A stretch of DNA of 13,007 nt from Dokdonella_A sp038237055 (GTDB lineage Bacteria; Pseudomonadota; Gammaproteobacteria; Xanthomonadales; Rhodanobacteraceae): NCBI GenBank assembly GCA_038237055.1, contig JBBRZD010000060.1:1-13007 (forward strand), read 5' to 3'. Positions 1-9,206 of the stretch are shown here, in pieces. The notes beneath the pieces are model-generated. The model saw only the letters and a program-made list of their open reading frames with translations. It was not told where the DNA came from and did not search any database. Position 1 is the first letter of the stretch, and each line of letters begins with the position of its first letter. The position numbers were made by a program, and so were the translations under genes.

Positions 1-785
1 AGCTCGGGACCCAGCGTCACCGCAACACTCGCCGGCAGCGTCCACGGCGTGGTCGTCCAGATCGGCATGGCAACGATGTCGTCGTCACCCACTGTCACTC
101 CGAACTTCGCCGCGAGCGCCTTCGGATCGATCGCGTCGTAGGCCACATCGATCGCCGGCGACTGCTTGTCTGCATACTCGATTTCCGCTTCCGCCAGCGC
201 AGACCCGCAATCGAAGCACCAGTGCACCGGCTTGAAGCCGCGCACAACGTGGCCGTTCGCATGGATCTTCGCCAGCGCGCGAAGCATGTCAGCTTCGTAT
301 TTGAAATCCATTGTGCGATAGGGATTTTCCCAATCGCCCAGTACGCCGAGCCGCTTGAAGTCGGCGCGCTGCAGATCGATCTGTTTCGCCGCGTATTCGC
401 GGCACTTCGCGCGGAAGGTCTCCGCGTCGACCTTCTGGCCAACCTTGCCGACATCCTTCTCGACCGCGATCTCAATCGGCAAACCGTGGCAGTCCCAGCC
501 CGGCACGTACGGCGAACGAAACCCTGCGAGCAACTTCGACTTGACGACAATATCCTTGAGGACCTTGTTTACCGCGTGCCCGATGTGGATCACGCCATTC
601 GCATAGGGCGGCCCGTCATGCAAGATGAATGCATGTTCGCGTTGCGCGGTCCGGCGCTGAATCTCGCCATAGCGATCCAATTTTTCCCACTCCGCAAGCA
701 TGCCGGGCTCGCGCTTGGCGAGGTCCGCCTTCATCGCGAAGTCGGTCTTCGGCAGATTGATCGTGTCTTTGTAATCCTTGCTCAC
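1..785 (-). CDS. ileS: isoleucyl-tRNA synthetase, N-terminal part (cut by window edge)
   Basis: Cytoplasmic class I aminoacyl-tRNA synthetase that charges tRNA-Ile with isoleucine. Only the first 261 codons are here; the 3' end lies beyond base 1. The class I signature HIGH is at residues 67-70, followed by WDCHGLPIE (97-105), and FDCGSALAEAEIEY (191-204) leads into the CP1 editing domain with its WTTTPWTLP motif (243-251). The start is GTG at 785-783. No in-frame ATG precedes the conserved YKDTINLPKT N-terminus, and GGAG at 796-793 is correctly spaced. The GTG shares four bases (GTGA) with the ribF stop, which suggests translational coupling. The order murJ-ribF-ileS is the usual gammaproteobacterial one; lspA would be expected next outside the window. 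Identification is secure. Confidence 0.97.
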   Translation of the reverse strand, partial: MSKDYKDTINLPKTDFAMKADLAKREPGMLAEWEKLDRYGEIQRRTAQREHAFILHDGPPYANGVIHIGHAVNKVLKDIVVKSKLLAGFRSPYVPGWDCHGLPIEIAVEKDVGKVGQKVDAETFRAKCREYAAKQIDLQRADFKRLGVLGDWENPYRTMDFKYEADMLRALAKIHANGHVVRGFKPVHWCFDCGSALAEAEIEYADKQSPAIDVAYDAIDPKALAAKFGVTVGDDDIVAMPIWTTTPWTLPASVAVTLGPE

Positions 786-1741
786 GCATTTGCTCCGGAG
801 ATTTCTGTATTTGCAACGCGCAACACTGCGCGCGCCTGTTCGGCATCGCGATCGATCTGCCTTACCATCGCGTCGAGATCGGGAAATTTTTCCTCGTCGC
901 GCAACTTCTGCACGAATTCGATTTCAATGCGGCGGCCGTACAGGTCGCCATCGAAGTCGAAAAAATGCGCTTCCAGCAGCGGCTCGGTGCCATTCACCGT
1001 CGGCCGCACCCCGAGGCTGGCGACACCGGGCATCGCCGACGGGGCAACGCCATGTACACGCACCGCAAAGATACCCCCGACCGGCGACGTGCGCTTGCCG
1101 AGACGGATATTCGCGGTCGGGTAGCCGAGCTTGCGACCCAGTTGCGCACCGCGCACGACATGTCCGCCAATCGCAAAACGCCGACCCAGCAAGCGCGCTG
1201 CGGCGTCAAATTCACCGGCGACCAGATGCGTGCGAATCGCGGTGCTGCTGATCCGCTCTCCATCGATCGCGATATCGGGCATCGTCTCGACCGTGAATCC
1301 GTGGTGCGAGCCGAACTGTCGCAGCATGTTGATATCGCCGCGTCGCGCATGACCAAAACGAAAATCTGCACCGACCCAGACTTCACGCGCGCCAGCGCGG
1401 CGCACGAGCACCTGTTTGATGAAGTCCTCGGCACTCGTCGCAGCCAATGCAGCGTCGAAACGCAGCAATAGCACGTTCGACATGCCGCCCGTCTCAAGCC
1501 ATTCGATCTTCTCGCGCACACTCGCGATGCGCGGCACAGGGGTGCCGCGCGCGAAGAATTCGCGCGGAATCGGTTCGAAGCTGATGGACAGCGGCATCAA
1601 GTCCAGCGCGATCGCACGCTCGCGCACGCGCGCAAGCAGCGCGCGATGGCCAAGATGCACGCCATCGAACGCACCCACGCACAACACGCTGCCGCGCGGC
1701 GCCAGGGCAGGCCCCGCAGTGTCCCGATAAAGCACGCTCAT
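782..1741 (-). CDS. ribF: bifunctional riboflavin kinase / FMN adenylyltransferase
   Basis: Makes FMN from riboflavin and then FAD from FMN, using ATP at both steps, in the cytoplasm. It is 319 residues, a normal length. The N-terminal adenylyltransferase half has GAFDGVHLGH (23-32), VGADFRFG (123-130) and ISST (164-167). The C-terminal kinase half has the GYPTAN motif (206-211) and a late E-AHFFDFDGDLYG segment (257-269). The ATG at 1741 is chosen over a GTG at 1771 because family members start about 20 residues before the GxFDGVHxGH motif. No Shine-Dalgarno sequence precedes this ATG, but a -10-like TATACT lies just upstream. murJ ends 36 bp upstream and ileS starts inside the stop codon, so this is the middle gene of a probable three-gene operon. 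Confidence 0.95.
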   Translation of the reverse strand: MSVLYRDTAGPALAPRGSVLCVGAFDGVHLGHRALLARVRERAIALDLMPLSISFEPIPREFFARGTPVPRIASVREKIEWLETGGMSNVLLLRFDAALAATSAEDFIKQVLVRRAGAREVWVGADFRFGHARRGDINMLRQFGSHHGFTVETMPDIAIDGERISSTAIRTHLVAGEFDAAARLLGRRFAIGGHVVRGAQLGRKLGYPTANIRLGKRTSPVGGIFAVRVHGVAPSAMPGVASLGVRPTVNGTEPLLEAHFFDFDGDLYGRRIEIEFVQKLRDEEKFPDLDAMVRQIDRDAEQARAVLRVANTEISGANA

Positions 1742-1747
1742 ACCGAA

Positions 1748-1753
1748 AGTATA
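1748..1753 (-). promoter_or_regulatory. possible -10 element (TATACT) just before ribF
   Basis: TATACT on the minus strand lies six bases before the ribF ATG, in the murJ-ribF gap. A transcript from it would start at or next to the ATG and be nearly leaderless, which would fit the lack of a Shine-Dalgarno sequence. No good -35 hexamer is seen 15-18 bp upstream, so this may be chance. Confidence 0.2.
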
Positions 1754-1777
1754 GCCGCTGCGCTGCAACACGAACCT

Positions 1778-3388
1778 TCATTCCGCACGGAGATCGCGAG
1801 GGCGCAGCCCGGCACCGAGGAGTACGGCCACATAGGTCGCGCCGCCAACGACGACCAGCGCACCCAGCTGCCAGACGCGAGTCCACATCGAAACGGAACT
1901 CCAGTGCGGCCAGACTTGCAGACCCAGCAATAGCACGATCGTCATTGCAACGCAGGCCAGCGCAAGTCGCCCCTGATGATGCAGCCAGCCGGGCTGTGGC
2001 GCATAAACTCCGTCGCGCTTGAGCCAGTGCCACAGCAGTGCCAGATTGAGATAAATCGACAAGGTGCTGGCGATGGCCAAGCCCACATGCAGCCCGGGAA
2101 CCTGCGCGATCGCGTCGAGCCATGGCTGCGCGTTTAACGGGGCGGGCGCCCACCACGTAAACAAGAGCGCGATGAACACGCCATTGAACAGCATGTTCGC
2201 GATCATCGCGATGACACCGGCGCGAACCGGCGTGCGCGTGTCCTGTCGCGAATAGAAGGCGGGCAAAAGGATCTTGACCAGCGCGAATCCCGGCAGGCCG
2301 CAACTAAGCGCAATGATCGACAGGGTATCCATGCGCGTATCGAACTCGGTGAAGTGGCCGTACTGGAACAATGTTGCAACCAGCGGCGTGGCCAGCACGA
2401 TCAGCGCGATCATCGCCGGCACCGCAATGAGCAACGTCAATCGCAGCCCCCAATCGAGTGCGCGTGAAAAACCGGCGCGATCGACACCGACATGATGCCG
2501 CGCCAACGCCGGCAAGATCACGGTGCCAAGCGCGACGCCGAACAGGCCCAGCGGCAGCTCGAGGAAGCGCGTCGATTGCGATAGCCAGCTCTGCGAGCCG
2601 GTGATGAGCAGCGACGCGATCACCGTGTCGAGCAGCAGGTTGATCTGCGCCACGGACGACCCGAACAGCGTCGGCACCATCAGCCGCATGATCTTGCGCA
2701 CATCGGGATGGCGCCAACCCCAGCGCGGCCATACCAGCAGGTCCAGTCGCCGCAGCGATGGCAACAGGAAAAGCAATTGCACGACGCCGCCGACCAACGT
2801 CGCCCAGCCCAGCGCCATGATCGGCGTGCCAAGCCGCGGCGCCAGCCACAGCGCGCCGACGATCAGAAAAATGTTGAGGATGACAGGCGTCAACGCTGGC
2901 AACGCGAAGCGCTGGAAACTGTTGAGTGCGCCGCCGGCGAGCGCCGTCAGCGAGACGAACAGCAGGAACGGAAATGTCAGGCGCAGCAGATCGGCCGTGA
3001 GATCGAACTTGTGCGGCTGATCGACTGCGCCCGGACTAAACAGCGCTGCCACCTGCGGCGCAAACAAGACGCCCAATGCGACGACCACCAGCAGCACGCC
3101 GCCAAGGGTGCCCGCCACGCGCGCCATCAGCAGCTTGAGGTCGGCGTGGCTGCGCGTCTCCTTGATCTCGGTGAACACCGGCACGAACGCGGTCGCAAAC
3201 GAGCCTTCGGCGAACAGCCGGCGCATGAAATTCGGAATCCGCGAGGCCACCCAGTACGCATCGGTCGCAACCGTCGCGCCGAACACGACATTGATTGCTA
3301 CATCGCGCGCCAGTCCCAGCACGCGCGATACGAGCGTGCCGCCGGTGAAGCTCAGCATCGAGCGGAGCAGACTGGGCCGGGGGCTCAT
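1778..3388 (-). CDS. murJ: lipid II flippase MurJ (MviN family)
   Basis: Inner-membrane MOP-superfamily flippase that moves lipid II across the cytoplasmic membrane for peptidoglycan synthesis. It is 536 residues and made of repeated hydrophobic segments consistent with the family's 14 helices. Residues matching those shown to be important in E. coli MurJ are visible near the N-terminus: Arg22, Arg28-Asp29 (GLARD), Asp43 (ATDAY) and Arg56 (NFMRRLFAEGSF). The reading frame stays open to 3511, but the added 41 residues are Arg-rich, hydrophilic and unlike MurJ. ATG at 3388 puts the first helix where expected (MSPRPSLLRSMLSF). No strong Shine-Dalgarno sequence is visible. It is first in the murJ-ribF-ileS run and divergent from rpsT, as in many gammaproteobacteria. 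Confidence 0.95.
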   Translation of the reverse strand: MSPRPSLLRSMLSFTGGTLVSRVLGLARDVAINVVFGATVATDAYWVASRIPNFMRRLFAEGSFATAFVPVFTEIKETRSHADLKLLMARVAGTLGGVLLVVVALGVLFAPQVAALFSPGAVDQPHKFDLTADLLRLTFPFLLFVSLTALAGGALNSFQRFALPALTPVILNIFLIVGALWLAPRLGTPIMALGWATLVGGVVQLLFLLPSLRRLDLLVWPRWGWRHPDVRKIMRLMVPTLFGSSVAQINLLLDTVIASLLITGSQSWLSQSTRFLELPLGLFGVALGTVILPALARHHVGVDRAGFSRALDWGLRLTLLIAVPAMIALIVLATPLVATLFQYGHFTEFDTRMDTLSIIALSCGLPGFALVKILLPAFYSRQDTRTPVRAGVIAMIANMLFNGVFIALLFTWWAPAPLNAQPWLDAIAQVPGLHVGLAIASTLSIYLNLALLWHWLKRDGVYAPQPGWLHHQGRLALACVAMTIVLLLGLQVWPHWSSVSMWTRVWQLGALVVVGGATYVAVLLGAGLRPRDLRAE

Positions 3389-3475
3389 GCGTCGACGGCC
3401 GGGTAAGCGGGAGCCGGGGCGAAGCTGCGGACCGAGAGGTGCATCCGGGCGTCCGGCTGAAAAGCGTCGTGTCTG

Positions 3476-3500
3476 CTGGCGCTCCCACAGCCTGCGCCAG
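3476..3500. repeat. inverted repeat in the murJ-rpsT intergenic region
   Basis: CTGGCGC (3476-3482) and GCGCCAG (3494-3500) form a 7 bp stem with an 11-base loop, upstream of murJ and of the rpsT promoter. There is no T-run, so it is not a typical terminator. Its role is unknown; it may affect the murJ leader. Confidence 0.3.
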
Positions 3501-3520
3501 AACCAACGCATCCGTGAGAC

Positions 3521-3534
3521 TCATCGCTCGATGA
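3521..3534. promoter_or_regulatory. small palindrome abutting the rpsT -35 box
   Basis: TCATCG-CT-CGATGA is a perfect 6 bp inverted repeat ending one base before the rpsT -35 hexamer. The position would suit a regulator site for rpsT or murJ, but no known binding consensus is recognised. Confidence 0.2.
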
Positions 3535-3535
3535 A

Positions 3536-3564
3536 TTGACGTGGCAGCTTATCGACGGCATAAT
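3536..3564 (+). promoter_or_regulatory. rpsT promoter, sigma70 type
   Basis: TTGACG (3536-3541), a 17 bp spacer, then CATAAT (3559-3564): each hexamer matches the sigma70 consensus at five of six positions with the ideal spacing. Transcription would start near 3571 and leave a leader of about 33 nt before the rpsT TTG. It is the strongest promoter seen in the window, as expected for a ribosomal protein gene. Confidence 0.75.
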
Positions 3565-3603
3565 TCCGGGTCTTTTTCCGCACCCTTTCATTGGAGTTCT
3601 ACC

Positions 3604-3867
3604 TTGGCCAACATCAAATCCGCGAAGAAGCGTGCGCGCCAGTCCGAGCAGCACCGCCAGCGCAACGCGAGCGCGCGTTCGATGGTTCGCACCGCGATCA
3701 AGAACGTCGTCAAGGCGATCGAAGCAAAAGACAAGGCTCGCGCCGAAGCCGCGTACAAGGTTGCCGAGCCGGTCATGGACCGTTATGCCACACGCGGCCT
3801 GATCCACAAGAACAAGGCCTCGCGTCATAAAAGCCGCCTGTCCGCACATATCCGCGCGCTGGCCTGA
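3604..3867 (+). CDS. rpsT: 30S ribosomal protein S20 (TTG start)
   Basis: Binds 16S rRNA early in assembly of the small subunit. It is 87 residues, the same length as the E. coli protein, and starts ANIKSAKKR after the initiator. It is very basic, with a helical middle and the typical HKNKASRHKSRL motif near the C-terminus. The start codon is TTG (3604-3606), with GGAG at 3593-3596 seven bases before it. A longer in-frame reading from 3541 would cross the promoter and leader and is not credible. E. coli rpsT also starts with UUG, where the weak codon is linked to autogenous control by S20, so the same control is a reasonable inference here. It is a single-gene unit with its own promoter and terminator. 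Confidence 0.97.
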   Translation: MANIKSAKKRARQSEQHRQRNASARSMVRTAIKNVVKAIEAKDKARAEAAYKVAEPVMDRYATRGLIHKNKASRHKSRLSAHIRALA

Positions 3868-3885
3868 ATCAGCTGCTGCAATTCT

Positions 3886-3913
3886 AAAAAAGCCGGCGCA
3901 AGCCGGCTTTTTT
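3886..3913. terminator. bidirectional rho-independent terminator (rpsT / obgE)
   Basis: A6, then GCCGGC, a GCAA tetraloop, GCCGGC and T6: a perfect stem with A and T runs on both sides, 18 bases after the rpsT stop. It should work for rpsT rightward and for obgE leftward, since obgE ends at 4008. Confidence 0.9.
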
Positions 3914-3927
3914 AATGAGTAACGAAT

Positions 3928-3947
3928 GCCGGCGCAAGCTGGCTTTT
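3928..3947 (+). terminator. second, imperfect copy of the rpsT terminator hairpin
   Basis: GCCGGC-GCAA-GCTGGC-TTTT repeats the core of the hairpin at 3892-3910 with one C-to-T change, which becomes a G-U pair in rightward RNA but a C-A mismatch in leftward RNA. It therefore looks like a backup terminator for rpsT and a weaker one for obgE. The duplication suggests a dispersed repeat. Confidence 0.55.
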
Positions 3948-4007
3948 CCATTGAATGCATGTCCTCTGAGCCGACGCCGGTAACAGGGCGCTCGAAGACA
4001 CGCCGCA

Positions 4008-5057
4008 TCACGCGCCCTGCTGTTCCGCCGCCTCGGCAGCTGCAAGTTTCTGTTCGTCGAAAAAGCGCTGGATATCCAGACACAGCGGCCACGTGCCTTC
4101 GCGCGCGATCGCCGAAATCAGATACCACGGATGCTTCCACTTGAGCTTGCGCACGATCGCCTTGGCCGTCTTCTCGCGTTCTTCCGGCGCCATCAAGTCG
4201 ATCTTGTTGAAAACCAGCCAGCGCGGCCGCTTCAGCAATTCTGGATCGAAGCCTTTCAGCTCCTTCTCGATTGCGCGGATCTCGGCAACCGGGTCGGTGA
4301 TGCCGTCGAGCGGCGCAATATCGACTACGTGCAACAGCAGGCGCGTTCGCGCGACATGTTTGAGGAACTGGATACCGAGGCCGGCGCCGTCTGCCGCACC
4401 CTCGATCAGACCCGGAATGTCCGCAATCACGAAGCTGCGATCGGTCTCGATGCGCACGACACCCAAGTGCGGCTGCAAGGTCGTGAACGGGTAGTCGGCA
4501 ACTCTCGGCGTCGCCGCCGAAACGGCACGCACCAGACTCGACTTGCCCGCATTCGGGAAGCCGAGCAAGCCCACGTCGGCGAGCACCTTCAGTTCGAGCT
4601 TGAGCTCGCGCTCCTCGCCGTTGCTTCCGGTCCCCGCGCGACGCGGCGCGCGATTGACCGAGGTCTTGAAATGGACATTGCCGAGGCCGCCATGGCCGCC
4701 CTGCGCGACCAACAGGCGTTGTCCGTGCACCGCGAGATCGCCGATCTGTTCGTCGGTATCCACGTTGATCACGACGGTGCCGACGGGCACGCGGATCACT
4801 GAATCTTCGCCGCCCTTGCCGGCCATCTGGCGCCCCATCCCGTTCTCGCCACGCTCGGCGCGATAGGTGCGCTGATGACGGAAATCGATCAACGTATTGA
4901 GGCCTTCGTCCGCGATAAGCCAGACGCTGCCGCCAGTGCCGCCATCTCCGCCATCCGGGCCACCGAACGGAATGAATTTTTCGCGTCGGAAACTGGCGCA
5001 GCCGTTGCCGCCGTTGCCGGCGTAGACGCGGATGATGGCTTCGTCGACGAATTTCAT
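4008..5057 (-). CDS. obgE: Obg-family GTPase ObgE/CgtA
   Basis: Essential ribosome-associated GTPase involved in 50S maturation and stress responses. It is 349 residues. The glycine-rich Obg fold spans about 1-158 (NGGNG, GGPDGGDGGTGG, GGHGGLGN). The G domain follows with G1 GFPNAGKS (166-173), switch I YPFTT (189-193), G3 DIPG (213-216), G4 NKID (284-287) and a G5-like SAIAREG. The C-terminus is a short helix ending in AEAAEQQGA. ATG at 5057 gives the canonical MKFVDEAIIRV start; the frame stays open to 5144, but only through the GGGATT repeat. No Shine-Dalgarno sequence is visible. Family context places it after rplU-rpmA, as here, but a terminator and a repeat element lie between. Its own promoter was not identified. 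Confidence 0.96.
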   Translation of the reverse strand: MKFVDEAIIRVYAGNGGNGCASFRREKFIPFGGPDGGDGGTGGSVWLIADEGLNTLIDFRHQRTYRAERGENGMGRQMAGKGGEDSVIRVPVGTVVINVDTDEQIGDLAVHGQRLLVAQGGHGGLGNVHFKTSVNRAPRRAGTGSNGEERELKLELKVLADVGLLGFPNAGKSSLVRAVSAATPRVADYPFTTLQPHLGVVRIETDRSFVIADIPGLIEGAADGAGLGIQFLKHVARTRLLLHVVDIAPLDGITDPVAEIRAIEKELKGFDPELLKRPRWLVFNKIDLMAPEEREKTAKAIVRKLKWKHPWYLISAIAREGTWPLCLDIQRFFDEQKLAAAEAAEQQGA

Positions 5058-5063
5058 TTCAAG

Positions 5064-5219
5064 GCCGGGATTGGGGATTCGGGATTGGGGATTCGGAAAC
5101 CCCCTGGGTTGCGCAGTAGCCGGAACGACGAGCCATTCTGGCACGCACCACGGTCGCTACAGTGGCAAGAATCTGTTTTCGCTGCGACGAATCCCGAATC
5201 CCGAATTGCGAATCCCGGC
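5064..5219. repeat. inverted-repeat element with GGGATT(G/C) heptamer arms
   Basis: The left arm (5064-5095) and the reverse complement of the right arm (5188-5219) agree at 28 of 32 positions. Each begins GCCGGGATT at the outer end and contains about four GGGATT(G/C) heptamers. The 92 bp between holds further complementary pieces (ATTCT at 5135 with AGAAT at 5168; CCAC at 5148 with GTGG at 5162), so the whole unit could fold into one long imperfect hairpin. It fills the rpmA-obgE gap and ends seven bases before the obgE start. I recall similar heptamer repeats scattered in Xanthomonadaceae genomes, but no search was made. Confidence 0.75.
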
Positions 5220-5229
5220 TTCACAAACG

Positions 5230-5252
5230 AAAAGCCCCGCGCGAGGCGGGGC
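5230..5252 (-). terminator. rho-independent terminator after rpmA
   Basis: On the minus strand GCCCCGC (5252-5246), a five-base loop and GCGGGGC (5240-5234) are followed by T4 (5233-5230). The stem is 7 bp of pure G-C, 26 bases after the rpmA stop. It should end most rplU-rpmA transcripts before obgE. Confidence 0.75.
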
Positions 5253-5278
5253 CTTCCGCAACAGCGATGAAGCTCGAA

Positions 5279-5536
5279 TCAGGCCGGGACGACGTTGATC
5301 GTCTTGCGCGCATTCGCGCCCTTGACCCGAAATTCGACCTTGCCGTCGACGATCGCGAAAATCGTGTGATCGCGGCCGAGACCGACGCCGACGCCCGGAT
5401 GAAAACGGGTGCCGCGCTGGCGAATGATGATGTTGCCGGCTTCGACGGCCTGACCGCCGAATATCTTTACGCCGAGGTACTTCGGGTTCGAATCACGACC
5501 GTTGCGGGTTGAGCCGCCTGCCTTTTTATGTGCCAT
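5279..5536 (-). CDS. rpmA: 50S ribosomal protein L27
   Basis: Large-subunit protein whose N-terminus reaches toward the peptidyl transferase centre. It is 85 residues, equal to E. coli L27. It begins MAHKKAGGSTRNGRDS and carries the hallmark KYLGVKIFGGQ and GNIIIRQRGT segments (20-43), then the HPGVGVGLGRDHTIFA core (46-61). ATG at 5536 has an AAGGAG Shine-Dalgarno sequence that overlaps the rplU stop codon, three bases apart from it, so the two genes are tightly coupled. There is no N-terminal cleavage extension of the Firmicutes kind. Confidence 0.98.
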   Translation of the reverse strand: MAHKKAGGSTRNGRDSNPKYLGVKIFGGQAVEAGNIIIRQRGTRFHPGVGVGLGRDHTIFAIVDGKVEFRVKGANARKTINVVPA

Positions 5537-5539
5537 GAC

Positions 5540-5869
5540 TTACTCCTTCTTGCCCGATGCGCCGGTGATGCCGACGATCTCGATTTCGGTGTAGTACTGC
5601 CGGTGACCGGTTTCCTTGCGGAAATGCTTGCGGCGACGAAACTTGACGATGCGGATCTTGTCCGCACGTCCGTGCGACTTGACCGTCACCGTAACCAGCG
5701 CGCCAGCCACCAACGGTGCGCCGATGGTGATGCCCTCGCCCTCGCCGATCATTAGTACTTGATCCAGCTTGATTTCTGCGCCGACATCGGCGGCGAGCTT
5801 CTCAACGCGCAGGACTTCTCCCTGCGCAACGCGGTACTGACGACCGCCGGTAACAATGACTGCGTACAT
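5540..5869 (-). CDS. rplU: 50S ribosomal protein L21
   Basis: Large-subunit protein that binds 23S rRNA. It is 109 residues, close to the 103 of E. coli. It begins MYAVIVTGGRQYRV and includes the L21 signature KIRIVKFRRRKHFRKETGHRQYYTEIEI (71-98). A short GASGKKE tail makes it slightly longer than usual. ATG at 5869 is preceded by AGAGG about six bases upstream. It is the first gene of the rplU-rpmA unit, read from a promoter at 5936-5964. Confidence 0.98.
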   Translation of the reverse strand: MYAVIVTGGRQYRVAQGEVLRVEKLAADVGAEIKLDQVLMIGEGEGITIGAPLVAGALVTVTVKSHGRADKIRIVKFRRRKHFRKETGHRQYYTEIEIVGITGASGKKE

Positions 5870-5935
5870 GGCTATGCCTCTGTAGTTATTCTGAAAACTG
5901 CCAATCCCACGGCTTTTGGCCGAAAAGGACCGCGG

Positions 5936-5964
5936 ATTCTAACGGGAGTCGGCTCGCGGGGCAA
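5936..5964 (-). promoter_or_regulatory. rplU promoter, sigma70 type
   Basis: On the minus strand TTGCCC (5964-5959), a 17 bp spacer and TAGAAT (5941-5936): four and five matches to the sigma70 hexamers at ideal spacing. Transcription would start near 5929 and leave a leader of about 60 nt before rplU. Confidence 0.55.
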
Positions 5965-6047
5965 CTGGACGGCAGCCGCCACGTGGAGATGCCCTCTCTC
6001 CGGAAGCGGATTGGATGGCAGCGATATCCCACGCCATCCCCACCCAA

Positions 6048-6100
6048 CCCTCCCCTTGAAGGGGAGGGCTTCAGAGCTTCGCGGCTGAAGCTGCTCCTGC
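6048..6100. repeat. REP-like hairpin cluster upstream of uvrA
   Basis: The 367 bp gap between rplU and uvrA holds the rplU promoter at its left end, the uvrA promoter at its right end and this repeat block in the middle. CCCTCCCC (6048-6055) and GGGGAGGG (6061-6068) form a perfect 8 bp stem with a TTGAA loop. Next comes CTTCAG...CTGAAG (6069-6090) and then a GCTGCTCCTGCAGG segment. Both parts resemble, from memory, two REP-like families common in Xanthomonadaceae and Pseudomonas intergenic DNA. The rest of the gap shows nothing recognisable. Confidence 0.5.
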
Positions 6101-6201
6101 AGGCGTCCGAAAGGCTGGATCCCGGATGCTTTCGGGGAAACCTTCGAGCCGCCCCCCAGACCGTCCGGCACAAGATCGCAGACGCTGAGACGCGCCACGG
6201 T

Positions 6202-6210
6202 TGTTATATT
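6202..6210 (+). promoter_or_regulatory. extended -10 promoter for uvrA
   Basis: TG-T-TATATT gives an extended -10 element (TG at 6202-6203, hexamer 6205-6210), which can work without a good -35, and none is seen. The start would be near 6217, about 20 nt before the ATG. No LexA-type operator was found near it. Confidence 0.4.
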
Positions 6211-6236
6211 GATCGTTTCCCCCATCTCCCTGCGCA

Positions 6237-9202
<2,966 letters not shown>

Positions 9203-9206
<4 letters not shown>

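Noticed and set aside
222..1124. Long plus-strand open frame opposite ileS and ribF
   Set aside because: It is antisense to two well-identified genes, has no recognisable protein features, and is of the kind common in high-GC DNA.
1494..2303. Long minus-strand open frame in another frame across the murJ-ribF junction
   Set aside because: It overlaps the real murJ and ribF frames; the Arg/Ala-rich composition is typical of out-of-frame translation.
3389..3511. Extended N-terminus for murJ
   Set aside because: The added 41 residues are Arg-rich and hydrophilic, unlike MurJ, and the first helix begins right after the ATG at 3388.
3385..4140. Minus-strand frame with repeated KPACAG peptides
   Set aside because: It runs through rpsT antisense, and the repeated peptide is just the translation of the tandem terminator hairpins.
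5058..5144. Extended N-terminus for obgE
   Set aside because: The extension (NPQSRIPNPG) is translated GGGATT repeat; the conserved Obg start MKFVDEA follows it.
5064..5219. CRISPR-like array
   Set aside because: The repeats are short heptamers without unique spacers of regular length, are arranged in inverted arms, and no cas genes are near.
5900..6236. LexA (SOS) operator in front of uvrA
   Set aside because: Neither the CTGT-N8-ACAG type nor the TTAGTA-N6-TACTA type was found by eye near the promoter.
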